DNA from: Provencibacterium sp.
GTDB lineage: Bacteria; Bacillota; Clostridia; Oscillospirales; Ruminococcaceae
Assembly (NCBI GenBank): GCA_022792175.1
Contig: JAAWAN010000037.1
Location: 22,523-86,522, forward strand
Direction of reading: 5' to 3'
DNA length: 64,000 bases
Every line of letters begins with the position of its first letter. The stretch's first letter is position 1. Shown here piece after piece: positions 23,960 to 33,415 of this stretch. The position numbers and the translations under genes are program-made. Under the pieces are notes generated by a model. It saw only the letters and a list, made by a program, of their open reading frames with translations. It was not told the origin of the DNA and did not search any database.

Positions 23960-24055
23960 GTGTCTCGTCCCCTCTTTGCACTGCAAAAAATCGCTGGTAA
24001 CCTGTGCGCAGCCTTAGCGGCATCTGGCGAATCGGTAAAGCCAGGCCGCGTTTCA

Positions 24056-24955
24056 CTAATCCCTGCCGCAGAAAAGCTTGACCTTTTCCAGCAGCCCGCT
24101 CTCCCGATTCAGCTCGCCGACAGCCAGAAAGCCCTCCTGCCAGCCATAGACGGAGACCGGCCCGGCATCCGTCTGGCATTTCATCCTTTGGGCCGAAAGC
24201 TTGACGCCGTTTTTCAGCATCACCGCCTGCCGGGGACTCAGATACACGCGGGGCAGCCCCAGAAAGGCACGCTCGGTAGGCAGCAGCTGCTGCTGCACCT
24301 CGCCGCGGGCGGCAAGCTCTGTGAGCTCCTCGAGCGTCAGGCAGTCGCCGAGCGTAAAGCCGGCGGACATGGTGCGCCGCAGCGAAGTGAGATAAGCGGC
24401 GCTGCCCGCCTTTCTGGCAATATCCTCGCACAGGGTGCGCACATAGGTGCCTTTCCCGCACTCCACCTCCAGCGTAAAGGTCTGCTGCTGCTCATCAAAA
24501 TCGGAAAGCTCCAGAAAATAGAGCGAAACGGCGCGCTTCTCCCGCGCCACCTCCACCCCCTGGCGTGCCAGGTCATAGAGCCGCTGGCCGCCGACCTGAA
24601 TGGCTGAATACATGGGCGGCTGCTGCAGGTATCCGCCCTCAAAGGCCCCCATCGCCTCGCGCAGCGCCCTTTCGCTCAGGCGCACATCCAGCCGCTCGGT
24701 GATCTGCCCGCAGCAGTCCTGTGTATCGGTCGCCGCACCGAGCTGCACCTTTGCCCGGTAGCGCTTATGTTCATTTGGCAGAATATCGCAGCAGCGGGTC
24801 GCCGTCCCCAAAAAAACAGGCAGCACGCCGGTCGCCATCGGATCGAGCGTGCCTCCATGCCCTACCTTGCGCTGCTTTAAAATACCGCGTACCCGGGCGA
24901 CCACATCAAAGGAGGTGTGGTCGCCCGGCTTATCAATGCATAAAATTCCGTCCAT
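24056..24955 (-). CDS. truB: tRNA pseudouridine-55 synthase
   Basis: A 299-residue enzyme that makes pseudouridine 55 in the T-loop of tRNA. The start MDGILCIDKPGDHTSFDVV and the catalytic Asp in KVGHGGTLDPMATGVL are unmistakable, followed by YRAKVQLGAATDTQD, QPPMYSAIQVGGQRLYDLAR and GTYVRTLCEDIA. A C-terminal PUA-like part (RVYLSPRQAVMLKNG) follows. The ATG at 24955 follows GGGAG. It lies 19 bases after nrnA. Confidence 0.96.
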   Translation of the reverse strand: MDGILCIDKPGDHTSFDVVARVRGILKQRKVGHGGTLDPMATGVLPVFLGTATRCCDILPNEHKRYRAKVQLGAATDTQDCCGQITERLDVRLSERALREAMGAFEGGYLQQPPMYSAIQVGGQRLYDLARQGVEVAREKRAVSLYFLELSDFDEQQQTFTLEVECGKGTYVRTLCEDIARKAGSAAYLTSLRRTMSAGFTLGDCLTLEELTELAARGEVQQQLLPTERAFLGLPRVYLSPRQAVMLKNGVKLSAQRMKCQTDAGPVSVYGWQEGFLAVGELNRESGLLEKVKLFCGRD

Positions 24956-24974
24956 CTTTTTCTCCCTGCCGCTT

Positions 24975-25937
24975 TCAGGATGGCTGGTCCTGTGCCGCCC
25001 GGATAAAGGGTGCGAGCGTATCGAGCAGCTTTGCGCGCACGGCCGCAAAATCCCCCTGCAGGGTGCAACCGGCCGCCTGCTTGTGCCCGCCGCCATCCAA
25101 AAGGCGGCAGACGGCGCTCGCATCGATATGTTCATCGGCGCGCAGCGAAATTCGATATCCCTCTTCCCGTTCGCGGCAGGTAATGCCCACCCAGACGCCC
25201 TCAATCTGCCGCGGCAGGCCGGCAACGCCCTCCAGATCCTCTTCGCAAGCGCCGGAGCTTTCCCGCATTTTTTGGGAAATGCACAGCAGGGCGCAGCGCC
25301 CATCAAAGGCATATTCGAGCGATTCCATGGCCAGGCGTTCTACCTGAATCCGGCTGCGGCTCTTGCACTCAAACATCTGCCGGTTGATGCCCGCCGCATC
25401 GCAGCCAAGCGCCATCAGCTCCGCAGCAATGCGGTGCGTCTGGGCGGTGACGTTGGAAAAGCGAAAGCCGCCGGTATCGGTCGTCAGTCCGGTAAACAGA
25501 CAGTCGGCTATCTGCGGGGTGATGGGGAGCCTCATCTCGCTCAGCAGGCTGAAGCAGAGCTGGGCTGTCGCCGCCTGGCTGGGGTCGAGCAGCCGCCTGG
25601 CGGCATAGCCGGTATTGCTGAGGTGGTGGTCGATGCACAGATCAATGTTTGGATAGCATGCATCCTTCTCCCCTAACAGCCGGCGGTCCGCCACATCAAC
25701 CGCGACGATAAAGCGCGGTTCAAACTCCGAAAAGAAAACGCCCTCCGTAAAATAGCCGTATCTGCGCGGGAAGGGATCGGCGCATTCGATGCGCACCCGC
25801 TTTTTTATTCCCCGTAGTGCATAATAAAGCGCAAAGCAGCTGCCAATCGTATCCCCATCCGGGGAGCGATGGGCAAGCAGGAGAATATCGTCCGCATAAA
25901 GCAGCTGCTCGGCTGCCTGCACAATGTTTAAATCCAT
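24975..25937 (-). CDS. nrnA: DHH/DHHA1 phosphoesterase NrnA
   Basis: A 320-residue enzyme that degrades nanoRNAs or c-di-nucleotide products and pAp. The DHH motifs are seen: AHRSPDGDTIGS (motif I), VAVDVADRRL (II) and IDHHLSNTGYA (III). DTGGFRFSN follows, and the C-terminal DHHA1 has GGGHKQAAGCTL. The ATG follows GGAG. The position between rbfA and truB is the classical one in Firmicutes. Confidence 0.94.
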   Translation of the reverse strand: MDLNIVQAAEQLLYADDILLLAHRSPDGDTIGSCFALYYALRGIKKRVRIECADPFPRRYGYFTEGVFFSEFEPRFIVAVDVADRRLLGEKDACYPNIDLCIDHHLSNTGYAARRLLDPSQAATAQLCFSLLSEMRLPITPQIADCLFTGLTTDTGGFRFSNVTAQTHRIAAELMALGCDAAGINRQMFECKSRSRIQVERLAMESLEYAFDGRCALLCISQKMRESSGACEEDLEGVAGLPRQIEGVWVGITCREREEGYRISLRADEHIDASAVCRLLDGGGHKQAAGCTLQGDFAAVRAKLLDTLAPFIRAAQDQPS

Positions 25938-25943
25938 CTTGCT

Positions 25944-26324
25944 TCAGAGCTCCTTTTCCCCTGCGTTCTGCGCCTGTTCCTCCTCAGGGAGCAGCTCGTG
26001 AAGCTTTTGAGCAATCCCTGCGCTGTATTCAATCGAATCATCTGCAATAAAGCGGAATTCCGGCGAGCGCCTCATCTTGACCCGGTGGCCAATCTCGCGG
26101 CGGATATAGCCCGCGGCGTTACTCAGCCCCTCGGCGGCGCGCCTGCCGGCTTCTGCCCCGTCGAGCGAGGAGACATAGACCTTGCAGCAGCTCTGGTCGT
26201 TGGTAAGCTCAACGCGCACAATGCTGACAAGCCCCTGTATCCGCGGATCCTTCAGGGTATGCATGAGGTCGGTCAGCTCGCGGCGGATATCCTCTGCAAG
26301 CCGGTTGATTTTAAAGGAAGGCAT
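25944..26324 (-). CDS. rbfA: 30S ribosome-binding factor A
   Basis: A 126-residue KH-fold protein: KINRLAEDIRRELTDLMHTL, then VSIVRVELTNDQSCCKVYVS, then AAGYIRREIGHRVKMRRSPE and FIADDSIEYS. It helps mature the 16S 5' end. The ATG follows AAAGGAGAGG. It lies 235 bases after infB; that gap holds GC-rich hairpins (26470-26530) that may adjust readthrough or stability. nrnA follows six bases later. Confidence 0.95.
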   Translation of the reverse strand: MPSFKINRLAEDIRRELTDLMHTLKDPRIQGLVSIVRVELTNDQSCCKVYVSSLDGAEAGRRAAEGLSNAAGYIRREIGHRVKMRRSPEFRFIADDSIEYSAGIAQKLHELLPEEEQAQNAGEKEL

Positions 26325-26559
26325 AGCCCTCTCCTTTCTGCTTGACTGATGGCGGACTGCGGCGCGCCTGCCGGCGGGCCGCCATCCCTTCAGCCGCTTT
26401 CCATGCGTCCCTTCCCTCCGCGCCGGGCTGCCGCCGCGGGAAGAGGGGACGGCAGGCGCAGCAAAAGCTCGCCGCGCCGCCTGCCCTCAAAAAGAGCGGC
26501 TGCCGCCCAAAGAGCCGCAGGCTCTATAAAACCGCGGTTCTTTTCTGGCGGCAGTCCCT

Positions 26560-29151
26560 TTAGTCTTCTCTGTATTCCTCCAGCATATACGCTTCAAAAA
26601 TATCCTTTTCCCGAATATCGTTAAACTTCTGAAGGGTGACACCGCATTCATACGACTGCAGCACCTCTTTGGCATCATCCTTAAAGCGCTTGAGGGAGGC
26701 AATCTCATCATCGGCAATAATGATCCCATCGCGCACGACGCGGATTTTGGCCGTGCGGGTAATCTTGCCCTCGAGCACATAGCAGCCGGAAACGGTGCCG
26801 ACCGATGAAATCCGGTAAACCTGCCGCACCTCGGCGCGCCCGAGCTCCACCTCGCGGATTTTCGGCGCAAGCATGCCCTTCATCGCGCTCTTGATTTCCT
26901 CAATGGCGTCATAAATAATCCGGTAGAGGCGGATATCCACCCCTTCGCGCTCGGCATCGTCGCGCGCGACCGAATCGGGACGCACGTTAAAGCCGACAAT
27001 AATCGCCCCGGAGGCCTGCGCAAGCATGACATCCGAGCGGGAAACACCGCCGACCGCGCCATGGATAACCTTGACGCGCACCTCCTCATTCGAGAGCTTT
27101 TCAAGCGACTGGCGAACCGCCTCCACCGAGCCCTGCACATCCGCCTTGACGATGATGGGCAGCTCCTTCATCTCGCCCTCGGCAATCTGGGAGAAGAGGT
27201 TATCGAGCGTTACCTTGTGGTAGCTCTTGAACAGCTCCTCCTTGGCATCAAACTTGCGCTGTTCGGCCAGCTCATGAGCCAGGCGCTCATCGGCAACGGC
27301 GTTGAAGTCATCGCCCGCGCTGGGCACCTCAGCGAGGCCGGTGATCTCCACCGGCATGCTCGGCCCGGCATGCTCCACCCGTTCGCCATGGTCGTTGGTC
27401 ATCACCCGCACACGTCCGACCGCCGTTCCGGCAATTACGCTGTCGCCGGTATGCAGCGTACCGGTCTGAACGAGCAGCGTGGCGATGGGGCCGCGCCCGG
27501 TATCCAGGCGCGCCTCGATAACGGCGCCCTTCGCCTGGCGGGCGGGGTTCGCCTTGAGCTCCTTCATGTCTGCAACGAGCAGCACCATTTCGAGCAGGGT
27601 ATCCAGTCCCTCTTTGGTGACCGCCGAAACGGGGACACAGATGATATCTCCGCCCCACTCCTCGGGCACCAGCTCATACTGGGTGAGCTCCTCTTTGACC
27701 TTTTCCACATTGGCCGCCGGCTTATCGATCTTGTTAATGGCGACGATAATCGAAACCCCCGCCGCCTTCGCATGGTTAATCGCCTCCACCGTCTGCGGCA
27801 TGATGCCGTCATCCGCCGCGACGACCAGAATGGCGATATCGGTGACCTGCGCGCCGCGTGCGCGCATCGAGGTAAACGCCTCGTGGCCGGGGGTATCGAG
27901 GAAGGTAATCGGCCGCCCGTCCACCTCCACCTGATAGGCGCCGATGTGCTGGGTAATGCCGCCCGCCTCGGTCGAGGTCACCTGGGAGTGGCGGATAGCA
28001 TCGAGAATTGAGGTCTTGCCGTGGTCGACATGGCCCATGACGACCACGATCGGCGGGCGGGACTCCAGATTTTCGCTGTCGGCGCTCTCATCAGTAAACA
28101 GGCGGTCCTCAATGGTGATGACGACCTCCTTTTCCACCTTGGCGCCGAGGTCCATCGCCACGAGCGCGGCTGTATCATAGTCGATAATCTGGCCGGCCGA
28201 GGCCATGACGCCGTTCTGCATCAGCTTTTTGATAATCTCGGTCACCTGAATCTTCATGCGCAGCGCGAGCTCGCCGACCGAAATCTCCTCCGGAATGGTG
28301 ATTTCCAGCTTCTGGCGGCGCTGACGCTCCACCTCAAGCTTGCGCAGCTTCTCCGCCTCGAGCTCCTTGCGGGACATCTGCTGGCGGCGGCGCTGAACGC
28401 TCTTCTGGGTAATCTTCTGCTTTTTAACCCCGTTATCCTTGCGGGAAATGTTGACCGGCGCAATCGTTTCATAGCGCTCGTTGTATTTATCGAGGTTGAC
28501 CTGCGCCGAGCGCATATCCACCGTTTTGGTATCCCTTTTGACCTCCACCTTGCGCGAAGACTCCGCAGGCGCGGCGCTTTGGGCGCTCTGGGGGGCAAAG
28601 GGCATCTGAGAGCGGTCGGCCCTGCGCGGGGGCTGTCCGTTCTGCGGGCGGGCGCCCTGCTGCTGGGGACGGCTGTCGCCGCGCGCAGCGGTCTGCCCAT
28701 TTTGCGGGCGCCTCTCCTGCTGCGGGCGCTGCGGACCGTTTTTCTGTCCGTTCTGCGGGCGGGCGCCCTGCTGCTGAGGACGGCTGTCGCCGCGCGCAGC
28801 GGTCTGCCCGTTTTGCGGGCGCCTCTCCTGCTGCGGGCGCTTTTCCTGCCGCGGCGGCTCCTTGACCGTGGCCGCCTGCTTCGGGGAAGTCGGCCCGGCC
28901 GCCGCGGGAGCGGGGGCCGGCGCAGCCGGCTGCGGCTGCGGCTCGCTGGCCATGGCAAAATAGTTTTCAAAGCTGCTGGCCGCATTTTTCTGGGTGTAGT
29001 GCTCGAAAATGAGATCGAGCTGCTGCTCGGTGAGCGCCGTCATATGCTTGAGCGTCTCCTCCGGGAAGTTTTCGCCAAGCAGATTCAGCACATCCTTGCT
29101 GGGAACGCCCAAATCCTTTGCGACCTCATGTACGCGGTATTTATCCATCAT
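26560..29151 (-). CDS. infB: Translation initiation factor IF-2
   Basis: 863 residues. The N-terminal IF2_N helix domain ([20 protein letters not shown]) is followed by a long Pro/Gln/Arg/Gly linker that contains a 37-codon unit in tandem. A second IF2_N unit comes next ([20 protein letters not shown]), then the GTPase with G1 GHVDHGKT, G2 [10 protein letters not shown]3 DTPGHEAF and G4 NKIDK, and domains II-IV ending [20 protein letters not shown]. It brings initiator tRNA to the 30S. The ATG at 29151 is preferred; AAAGGA is somewhat distant and a second ATG follows directly. Confidence 0.97.
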   Translation of the reverse strand: MMDKYRVHEVAKDLGVPSKDVLNLLGENFPEETLKHMTALTEQQLDLIFEHYTQKNAASSFENYFAMASEPQPQPAAPAPAPAAAGPTSPKQAATVKEPPRQEKRPQQERRPQNGQTAARGDSRPQQQGARPQNGQKNGPQRPQQERRPQNGQTAARGDSRPQQQGARPQNGQPPRRADRSQMPFAPQSAQSAAPAESSRKVEVKRDTKTVDMRSAQVNLDKYNERYETIAPVNISRKDNGVKKQKITQKSVQRRRQQMSRKELEAEKLRKLEVERQRRQKLEITIPEEISVGELALRMKIQVTEIIKKLMQNGVMASAGQIIDYDTAALVAMDLGAKVEKEVVITIEDRLFTDESADSENLESRPPIVVVMGHVDHGKTSILDAIRHSQVTSTEAGGITQHIGAYQVEVDGRPITFLDTPGHEAFTSMRARGAQVTDIAILVVAADDGIMPQTVEAINHAKAAGVSIIVAINKIDKPAANVEKVKEELTQYELVPEEWGGDIICVPVSAVTKEGLDTLLEMVLLVADMKELKANPARQAKGAVIEARLDTGRGPIATLLVQTGTLHTGDSVIAGTAVGRVRVMTNDHGERVEHAGPSMPVEITGLAEVPSAGDDFNAVADERLAHELAEQRKFDAKEELFKSYHKVTLDNLFSQIAEGEMKELPIIVKADVQGSVEAVRQSLEKLSNEEVRVKVIHGAVGGVSRSDVMLAQASGAIIVGFNVRPDSVARDDAEREGVDIRLYRIIYDAIEEIKSAMKGMLAPKIREVELGRAEVRQVYRISSVGTVSGCYVLEGKITRTAKIRVVRDGIIIADDEIASLKRFKDDAKEVLQSYECGVTLQKFNDIREKDIFEAYMLEEYRED
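28633..28842. repeat. 111-bp tandem duplication inside infB
   Basis: Within the infB linker a unit of 37 codons occurs twice in direct tandem (starting at 28633 and 28744). About 99 bases are shared with only two visible differences, both A/G. The repeat encodes the [20 protein letters not shown] and [12 protein letters not shown] blocks. Near identity shows a recent duplication. Confidence 0.85.
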
Positions 29152-29279
29152 AAATTCATGCTCATTCCTTTCATGGGGCCTGTGCGTTCCCGGCGGGGAG
29201 CCGGAAGGGGGCACAAAACCATTCTATGATGAAAAACGGCGGGGGCAGGGAATTGGACCGGTTTCCATCAGCCTAAAAG

Positions 29280-29597
29280 CTATCTGCCGCTGAGCTCCTC
29301 CAGCTTTTTTAAAAGGGAACCCGCAAAGCCCCTGTCGGCAACGGCCGTAACGCCGATGCGCTTGCCTAAAAGCTGCTCCATTTCATCCATCGAAAACGGC
29401 AGCTCATAAACAGGCAGGCCGTCGCCTGCGGCAAGAAAGCGGACCCTTTCGGCAGTTTTGGGGGAAACATCCTGCGCAAGCAGGATGAGAAACGCATCTG
29501 TTTTCTGCACCGACTCCTTTACCTGGTCGTATCCTACCGCGAGCCTGCCCGCCCTTCTGCAGAGGGTGAGCGTGCCCGCCAGATTACTGCTCTGCAT
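29280..29597 (-). CDS. ylxQ: L7Ae-family ribosomal protein YlxQ
   Basis: A 105-residue protein of the L7Ae/L30e fold: LAGTLTLCRRAGRLAVGYDQ, then DAFLILLAQDVSPKTAERVR, then IGVTAVADRGFAGSLLKKL. Homologues in Firmicutes bind K-turn RNA, but the target of YlxQ is not settled. The ATG at 29597 overlaps the end of ylxR by 14 bases. Order nusA-ylxR-ylxQ-infB is standard. Confidence 0.9.
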   Translation of the reverse strand: MQSSNLAGTLTLCRRAGRLAVGYDQVKESVQKTDAFLILLAQDVSPKTAERVRFLAAGDGLPVYELPFSMDEMEQLLGKRIGVTAVADRGFAGSLLKKLEELSGR

Positions 29598-29859
29598 TCT
29601 GTAGCTCCGCCTCCAACCGGAGATAGACCTCATCGGGTATCTGGCAGCTGAGCGCCCGCTCAAACCGCCTGGCCTTGCGCGCCAGGCGCAGGCACTCTGC
29701 CCGGGGGCAAATATAAACGCCCCTTCCGGAGCATTTGGAGGTGAAATCCACCTTAATTTCACCCTCGGGCGTGCGGACGACGCGGATCATTTCCTTTTTC
29801 GGTTTGTGCTCCATGCAGCCGGAGCACATCCGCAGCGGAATCTTTCTCTGCTGCGCCAC
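29584..29859 (-). CDS. ylxR: RNA-binding protein YlxR (DUF448)
   Basis: A 91-residue protein with the YlxR core: RKIPLRMCSGCMEHKPKKEM, RVVRTPEGEI, GRGVYICPRAECLRLARKAR. Homologues act as RNA-binding partners, and in some species modulate RNase P. The GTG start follows AAAGGAGG at good spacing. It sits between nusA and ylxQ. Confidence 0.94.
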   Translation of the reverse strand: MAQQRKIPLRMCSGCMEHKPKKEMIRVVRTPEGEIKVDFTSKCSGRGVYICPRAECLRLARKARRFERALSCQIPDEVYLRLEAELQNAEQ

Positions 29860-29926
29860 GCTCAGCGCCTCCTTTCAGGCAGGGCCAAGGGCCCTTTTTC
29901 TTTATGTGAACCGGACAGCGGCTGTT

Positions 29927-31021
29927 TCAGACCTCCTGCGCTTCAGGCTGCTCCTCTCTGGCGGGCTCGGTCCCCTCGCCATAGAAGCCGCTTTCCGGAC
30001 GAATATCAATCTTCCAGCCGGTCAGCCGGGCGGCCAGCCGTGCATTTTGCCCCTTGTTGCCGATGGCCAGCGAAAGCTGGTGGTCGGGCACGGTGACCCG
30101 GCAGCTTCGCGTGCCCTCCGGGTCAATCTCCACCTTCACAACATCCGCCGGGGAGAGGGCGGCGGTGATAAACTGAGCAGGGTCCTCGGAATATTTTACA
30201 ACATCTATCTTCTCTCCGCCGAGCTCCTCCACAATCGCGCCCACCCGGCTGCCCTTCGGTCCGATGCAGGCGCCGACGGCATCCACATTTTCCTCGTGGC
30301 TCAAAACGGCCATTTTGGTGCGGCTGCCCGCCTCGCGGGCGATGGCCTTGATTTCAACGGTGCCATCCTTGATTTCAGGCGTTTCCATCTCAAACAGGCG
30401 CTTGACAAGCCCCGGGTGGGTGCGGCTGATCATCATGCGCGGCCCCTTTTCCCCGGCGGTGACATCTACCACATAGACCATCACCCGGTCGCCCTCGCGC
30501 AGTGTTTCGGTGGCAATCTGCTCGCTGCGCGGGAGAATGGTCTCGCTCTTTTCAATCTCCAGCGTCACATTGCCCTTGATGGGGTCCACCTTGAGCACCG
30601 GCGCCGAGATAATTTCAAACTTTTTATCCTCATATTTGGCGAGCAGCTGTCCGCGCTCCGCCTCGCGTATCCCCTGGCGGATGACATGCTTGGCCGCCTG
30701 GGCGGCGATGCGGCCGAACTGCTTCGTTTCCAAAGGAATTTCAATCTGCCCGCCCTCGCAAACCGAGCTGTCGTATTTGTAGGCATTCTGCAGAAGAATT
30801 TCGCTCGCAGGGTTCTGCACCTCACGAACGGCGGTTTTGCGAACGGCAACATAAAACCGGCCGGTCACGGGGTCAATATCGACAACATTTTCGTCCGTTC
30901 CGCCCACATCGCGCTTAATCGCAATCGCAATGGCATTTTTAATCTTATCTACCAGCTGATCCTCGGCGATCCCCTTTTCGCGGGCTAGGTCAAAAAGCGC
31001 ATCGAAAAATTCGTTGTTCAT
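29927..31021 (-). CDS. nusA: Transcription termination/antitermination protein NusA
   Basis: 364 residues: an N-terminal RNAP-binding domain ([20 protein letters not shown]), S1 (~135-200, with [20 protein letters not shown]), and KH1 and KH2 ([20 protein letters not shown] and [20 protein letters not shown]). The short Firmicute form without acidic repeats ends in an acidic tail. The ATG at 31021 is preferred because AGAAAGGA abuts the earlier ATG at 31033. It follows rimP after 54 bases. Confidence 0.96.
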   Translation of the reverse strand: MNNEFFDALFDLAREKGIAEDQLVDKIKNAIAIAIKRDVGGTDENVVDIDPVTGRFYVAVRKTAVREVQNPASEILLQNAYKYDSSVCEGGQIEIPLETKQFGRIAAQAAKHVIRQGIREAERGQLLAKYEDKKFEIISAPVLKVDPIKGNVTLEIEKSETILPRSEQIATETLREGDRVMVYVVDVTAGEKGPRMMISRTHPGLVKRLFEMETPEIKDGTVEIKAIAREAGSRTKMAVLSHEENVDAVGACIGPKGSRVGAIVEELGGEKIDVVKYSEDPAQFITAALSPADVVKVEIDPEGTRSCRVTVPDHQLSLAIGNKGQNARLAARLTGWKIDIRPESGFYGEGTEPAREEQPEAQEV

Positions 31022-31075
31022 TTTGATAACCATTCCTTTCTCAGAGAATTGAGGCGGGCACCCGGAAAAAACGCT

Positions 31076-31549
31076 TTAAAACGGCTCATAAACCCGCACA
31101 TGGGCCGCCTGCCTGCGCTCAAAGGAGATATTCTCCCCCGTCTCCAGCCGCAGAGTGGCTACCCCGTCCGCAAAGCTTTCCAGTGTTCCCAGATAGTCCC
31201 GCCTGCCCTCCAGCGGACGGATAAGGCGCACCGTTACCTTCTGGCCGATATAGCGCAGAAAATGCTCCGGGCGGCACAGCTCCCGCTCAATCCCCGGCGA
31301 GGATACCTCAAAGTAATAGCTGCCGTCAATCGGGTCGGCCTCGTCAATCAGCGGGTCCACCGCCCTCGAGAACTGCTCGCAGTCATTGATATTGACGCCC
31401 CCCGGCTTATCAATAAAAATGCGCAGATACCAGCTGGCCCCTTCCTTTTCATAGCGCACATCCCAGATTTCCAGTCCCATGCGCTCAGCTACCGGTTCGG
31501 CAATCTTTAATACGGATGCCGCTGCGCTGCTCTTCCTTTCTCCTGCCAT
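31076..31549 (-). CDS. rimP: Ribosome maturation factor RimP
   Basis: 157 residues: AEPVAERMGLEIWDVRYEKE, WYLRIFIDKPGGVNINDCE, VDPLIDEADPIDGSYYFEVS and SPGIERELCRPEHF are diagnostic. RimP acts in 30S assembly. The ATG at 31549 follows GGAGGAAT. It heads the rimP-nusA-ylxRQ-infB-rbfA-nrnA-truB-ribF operon from the promoter at 31698-31670. The leader contains an 11-bp hairpin (31621-31646). Confidence 0.95.
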   Translation of the reverse strand: MAGERKSSAAASVLKIAEPVAERMGLEIWDVRYEKEGASWYLRIFIDKPGGVNINDCEQFSRAVDPLIDEADPIDGSYYFEVSSPGIERELCRPEHFLRYIGQKVTVRLIRPLEGRRDYLGTLESFADGVATLRLETGENISFERRQAAHVRVYEPF

Positions 31550-31620
31550 TCGCCTGATTCCTCCGGTCCTTTCGCAGCAGGCAGGCCGCTTTCCGGCATA
31601 GCCACTGCTCAAACATAAAG

Positions 31621-31646
31621 GAAAGAGTGGGAAAACCCACTCTTTC
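31621..31646 (-). other. Hairpin in the rimP operon leader
   Basis: GAAAGAGTGGG (31621-31631) pairs perfectly with CCCACTCTTTC (31636-31646) over a 4-base loop, ~20 bases downstream of the expected transcription start. Minus-strand sequence after it is only mildly T-rich (CTTTATGTTT), so it may be an attenuator, a stability element or a target of NusA/RimP feedback. Confidence 0.4.
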
Positions 31647-31669
31647 ATCCTACTAACTATTACGTTTCT

Positions 31670-31698
31670 ATCATAGCACATTTATACAGCCGATGCAA
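31670..31698 (-). promoter_or_regulatory. Promoter of the rimP-ribF operon
   Basis: Minus-strand TTGCAT (31698-31693), a 17-base spacer and TATGAT (31675-31670). It lies about 120 bases ahead of rimP and downstream of spoVT. Confidence 0.7.
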
Positions 31699-31760
31699 GG
31701 GGGGGAAAGCGGCAAAATCACCTTTTCGGCCAACAAAAATCCGCTTTGGCCGCCTTTTTC

Positions 31761-32315
31761 CTATTCCTCCATCTGCTTGCCCAAAAACTGAGCGGCAGCC
31801 TGCACCAGCTTAATCTCGCATTCGCTGGCCACCGAAGGGCCGCCCTCCGCACAGAAAAGAAGAATGCAGCCGCACACATCGCCCGCCGCGATAATCGGGC
31901 TGCAGACAAGGGCAAAGCGGTCAATACCCTCCACCGGCTGCAGCCGCCCTCTCTCCTCGCCGCCGAGCGCATAGCTTCTGCGGTGCTCCATCAGCTCCTC
32001 AAGCGCGGCGGTTGCGCGGCGCTCCAAAAGCTCCTTTTTCGGCAGTCCGGCAACGGCAATCACATGGTCGCGGTCGCAGACAACGACCGGCAGCCCGGCC
32101 GTTTTGCCGAGCACCTCGGCATATTGGGTAGCAAAGCCGGACAGCTCGCCGATGGGCGAATACTTTTTAAAGATGACTTCGCCGTCGTTATCGGTATATA
32201 TTTCGAGGGGATCGCCCTCGCGGATACGCATGGTGCGCCGGATTTCCTTGGGGATGACCACCCGGCCCAGGTCATCAATTCTTCTCACGATTCCTGTTGC
32301 TTTCATAGCGGACAT
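31761..32315 (-). CDS. spoVT: Stage V sporulation protein T
   Basis: 184 residues. The N-terminal AbrB-type swapped-hairpin DNA-binding domain (MKATGIVRRIDDLGRVVIPK, EIRRTMRIREGDPLEIY) is followed by a GAF-like domain (GLPVVVCDRDHVIAVAGLPK, then GIDRFALVCSPIIAAGDVCG). In Bacillus it tunes sigma-G-dependent forespore genes. Two ATG codons three codons apart compete; AGGAGG is close to the first. A sigma-G-like promoter lies at 32487-32459, in line with forespore expression. Confidence 0.94.
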   Translation of the reverse strand: MSAMKATGIVRRIDDLGRVVIPKEIRRTMRIREGDPLEIYTDNDGEVIFKKYSPIGELSGFATQYAEVLGKTAGLPVVVCDRDHVIAVAGLPKKELLERRATAALEELMEHRRSYALGGEERGRLQPVEGIDRFALVCSPIIAAGDVCGCILLFCAEGGPSVASECEIKLVQAAAQFLGKQMEE

Positions 32316-32458
32316 ATTTCCTCCTATATTTAGTAATACGCAAAGCTGAAAATTTTGTCGAATCGCAGTGCTGTCATGAAAAAAGCGAAACGGGCCCTCC
32401 CCCGGCCACAGAGGCTGGCAGGCGCTCCGCCCTACAGGCTGAAGTTATGTCTTACTCC

Positions 32459-32487
32459 TATTATTTACCCCATAGGAAATTTTATGC
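32459..32487 (-). promoter_or_regulatory. Possible sigma-G-type promoter of spoVT
   Basis: Minus-strand GCATA (32487-32483), a 17-base spacer and AATAATA (32465-32459), one base off the CATWMTA forespore consensus. The layout is identical to the motif ahead of the CotF-like genes (1631-1659). spoVT is a known sigma-G gene in Bacillus. The leader would be ~140 bases. Confidence 0.4.
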
Positions 32488-32521
32488 TGGAATTTTTAAC
32501 CGATGAAGATTTTGAAAGGTA

Positions 32522-32550
32522 AAAGGCAGCGCCCGGGCTCCGGGCCTTTC
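32522..32550 (-). terminator. Terminator of the rloAB unit
   Basis: AAAGGC/GCCTTT outer stem with a GC-rich inner stem (32522-32527 with 32544-32549), reaching TTTTA on the minus strand. It touches the rloB stop codon. Confidence 0.55.
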
Positions 32551-33415
32551 AGAAAAAGGAAATTTTTTCAAACAGCTCCGGCAGGTTTGTTCCCAGCTGA
32601 TCCAGCAGCTCCGGAAACCTGCCCGCAAATTTTTTGGCGCGTTCGATGGCGGCGCCAATAAAGGGGAAATAGTATTTTTGAAAAGCAGGGGCCGTAATGT
32701 GCTTTTTGTGGTGCGCCCGGCGGGATATTTCCCGGCTCACCCGGGTATGCCTGCCGGAAACCTTTTCGTTCAAAAGCAGCTCCTGCTGCTCCTCCAGGGA
32801 AAATTCCCCTTCCACATCGCACAGATGCAAAAGCAGCCAGAATTCAAAGCAGGGATTAGAGAGAAAACAGCCATATCCGTTTTCCCGGCACAGCCGGATG
32901 CAGCTTTCCAGCTGCTCCCGGGTGTGGCTTTTCCTGTCGCGGTCTAAAACGACGGCAAAAAAATCCGTTTCATGGTTAAATTCCTGCAGATACCGCCGGT
33001 ATTCCAAATCAATGCCCATCTGCAGCAGGTCCGAATAAATCTCCCGGCGTGTCTGTTCATCCAGCTGCGCCGGGTCTTTGAGATAGGCGCTTATCCTCTC
33101 CTCTGAATATTTTCCCCATAATGCTTCCGCAGCCGCCTTTGGCAGCAGCTCTCCCTCCCGTAGGGCCAGATATTCCTGCAGCAGCTCGGCGACCTGTAGT
33201 GGGGCGCTGTAGCCGCTCCCCCTTTTTTGGCACAAAACCTCGATTCGAAGGATGGCGCTGTCCAGGCAGTCGTTTAAAAAGGAAAAATAGTCCCTTTCTG
33301 TTACATCCCCCTCGACGGCCAGGACGATGACGCGTTTGGGAACCATCCGCTGCTTTTCCTCCGGCCGTTCGAAGGCGCAGGAGCTCAGGCGGTAACGGCT
33401 AGTCATCCTGCTCAT
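32549..33415 (-). CDS. rloB: RloB-like protein (AbiL-type effector candidate)
   Basis: A 288-residue protein. The N-terminal strand VIVLAVEGDVTERDYFSFLN, with E35 and E40, and FFAVVLDRDRKSH, with D158 and D160, give the E..DxD arrangement of Toprim-like nucleases. SNPCFEFWLLLHLCD (186-200) is the family hallmark of RloB (PF13707). RloB pairs with an AAA-type ATPase in the AbiL abortive-infection system and resembles the nuclease of PARIS. The ATG at 33415 follows GGAGGA and overlaps the rloA end, so translation is coupled. Likely a nuclease or toxin released upon phage infection (inference). Confidence 0.82.
   Translation of the reverse strand: MSRMTSRYRLSSCAFERPEEKQRMVPKRVIVLAVEGDVTERDYFSFLNDCLDSAILRIEVLCQKRGSGYSAPLQVAELLQEYLALREGELLPKAAAEALWGKYSEERISAYLKDPAQLDEQTRREIYSDLLQMGIDLEYRRYLQEFNHETDFFAVVLDRDRKSHTREQLESCIRLCRENGYGCFLSNPCFEFWLLLHLCDVEGEFSLEEQQELLLNEKVSGRHTRVSREISRRAHHKKHITAPAFQKYYFPFIGAAIERAKKFAGRFPELLDQLGTNLPELFEKISFF

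Noticed and set aside
28021..29229. A 402-codon plus-strand open frame opposite infB
   Set aside because: It mirrors the infB GTPase and linker codons; composition (Leu/Arg/Gly) reflects the complementary strand, and infB is certain.
29735..30988. A 417-codon plus-strand open frame opposite nusA and ylxR
   Set aside because: The opposite strand carries unmistakable NusA and YlxR motifs; this frame has none.
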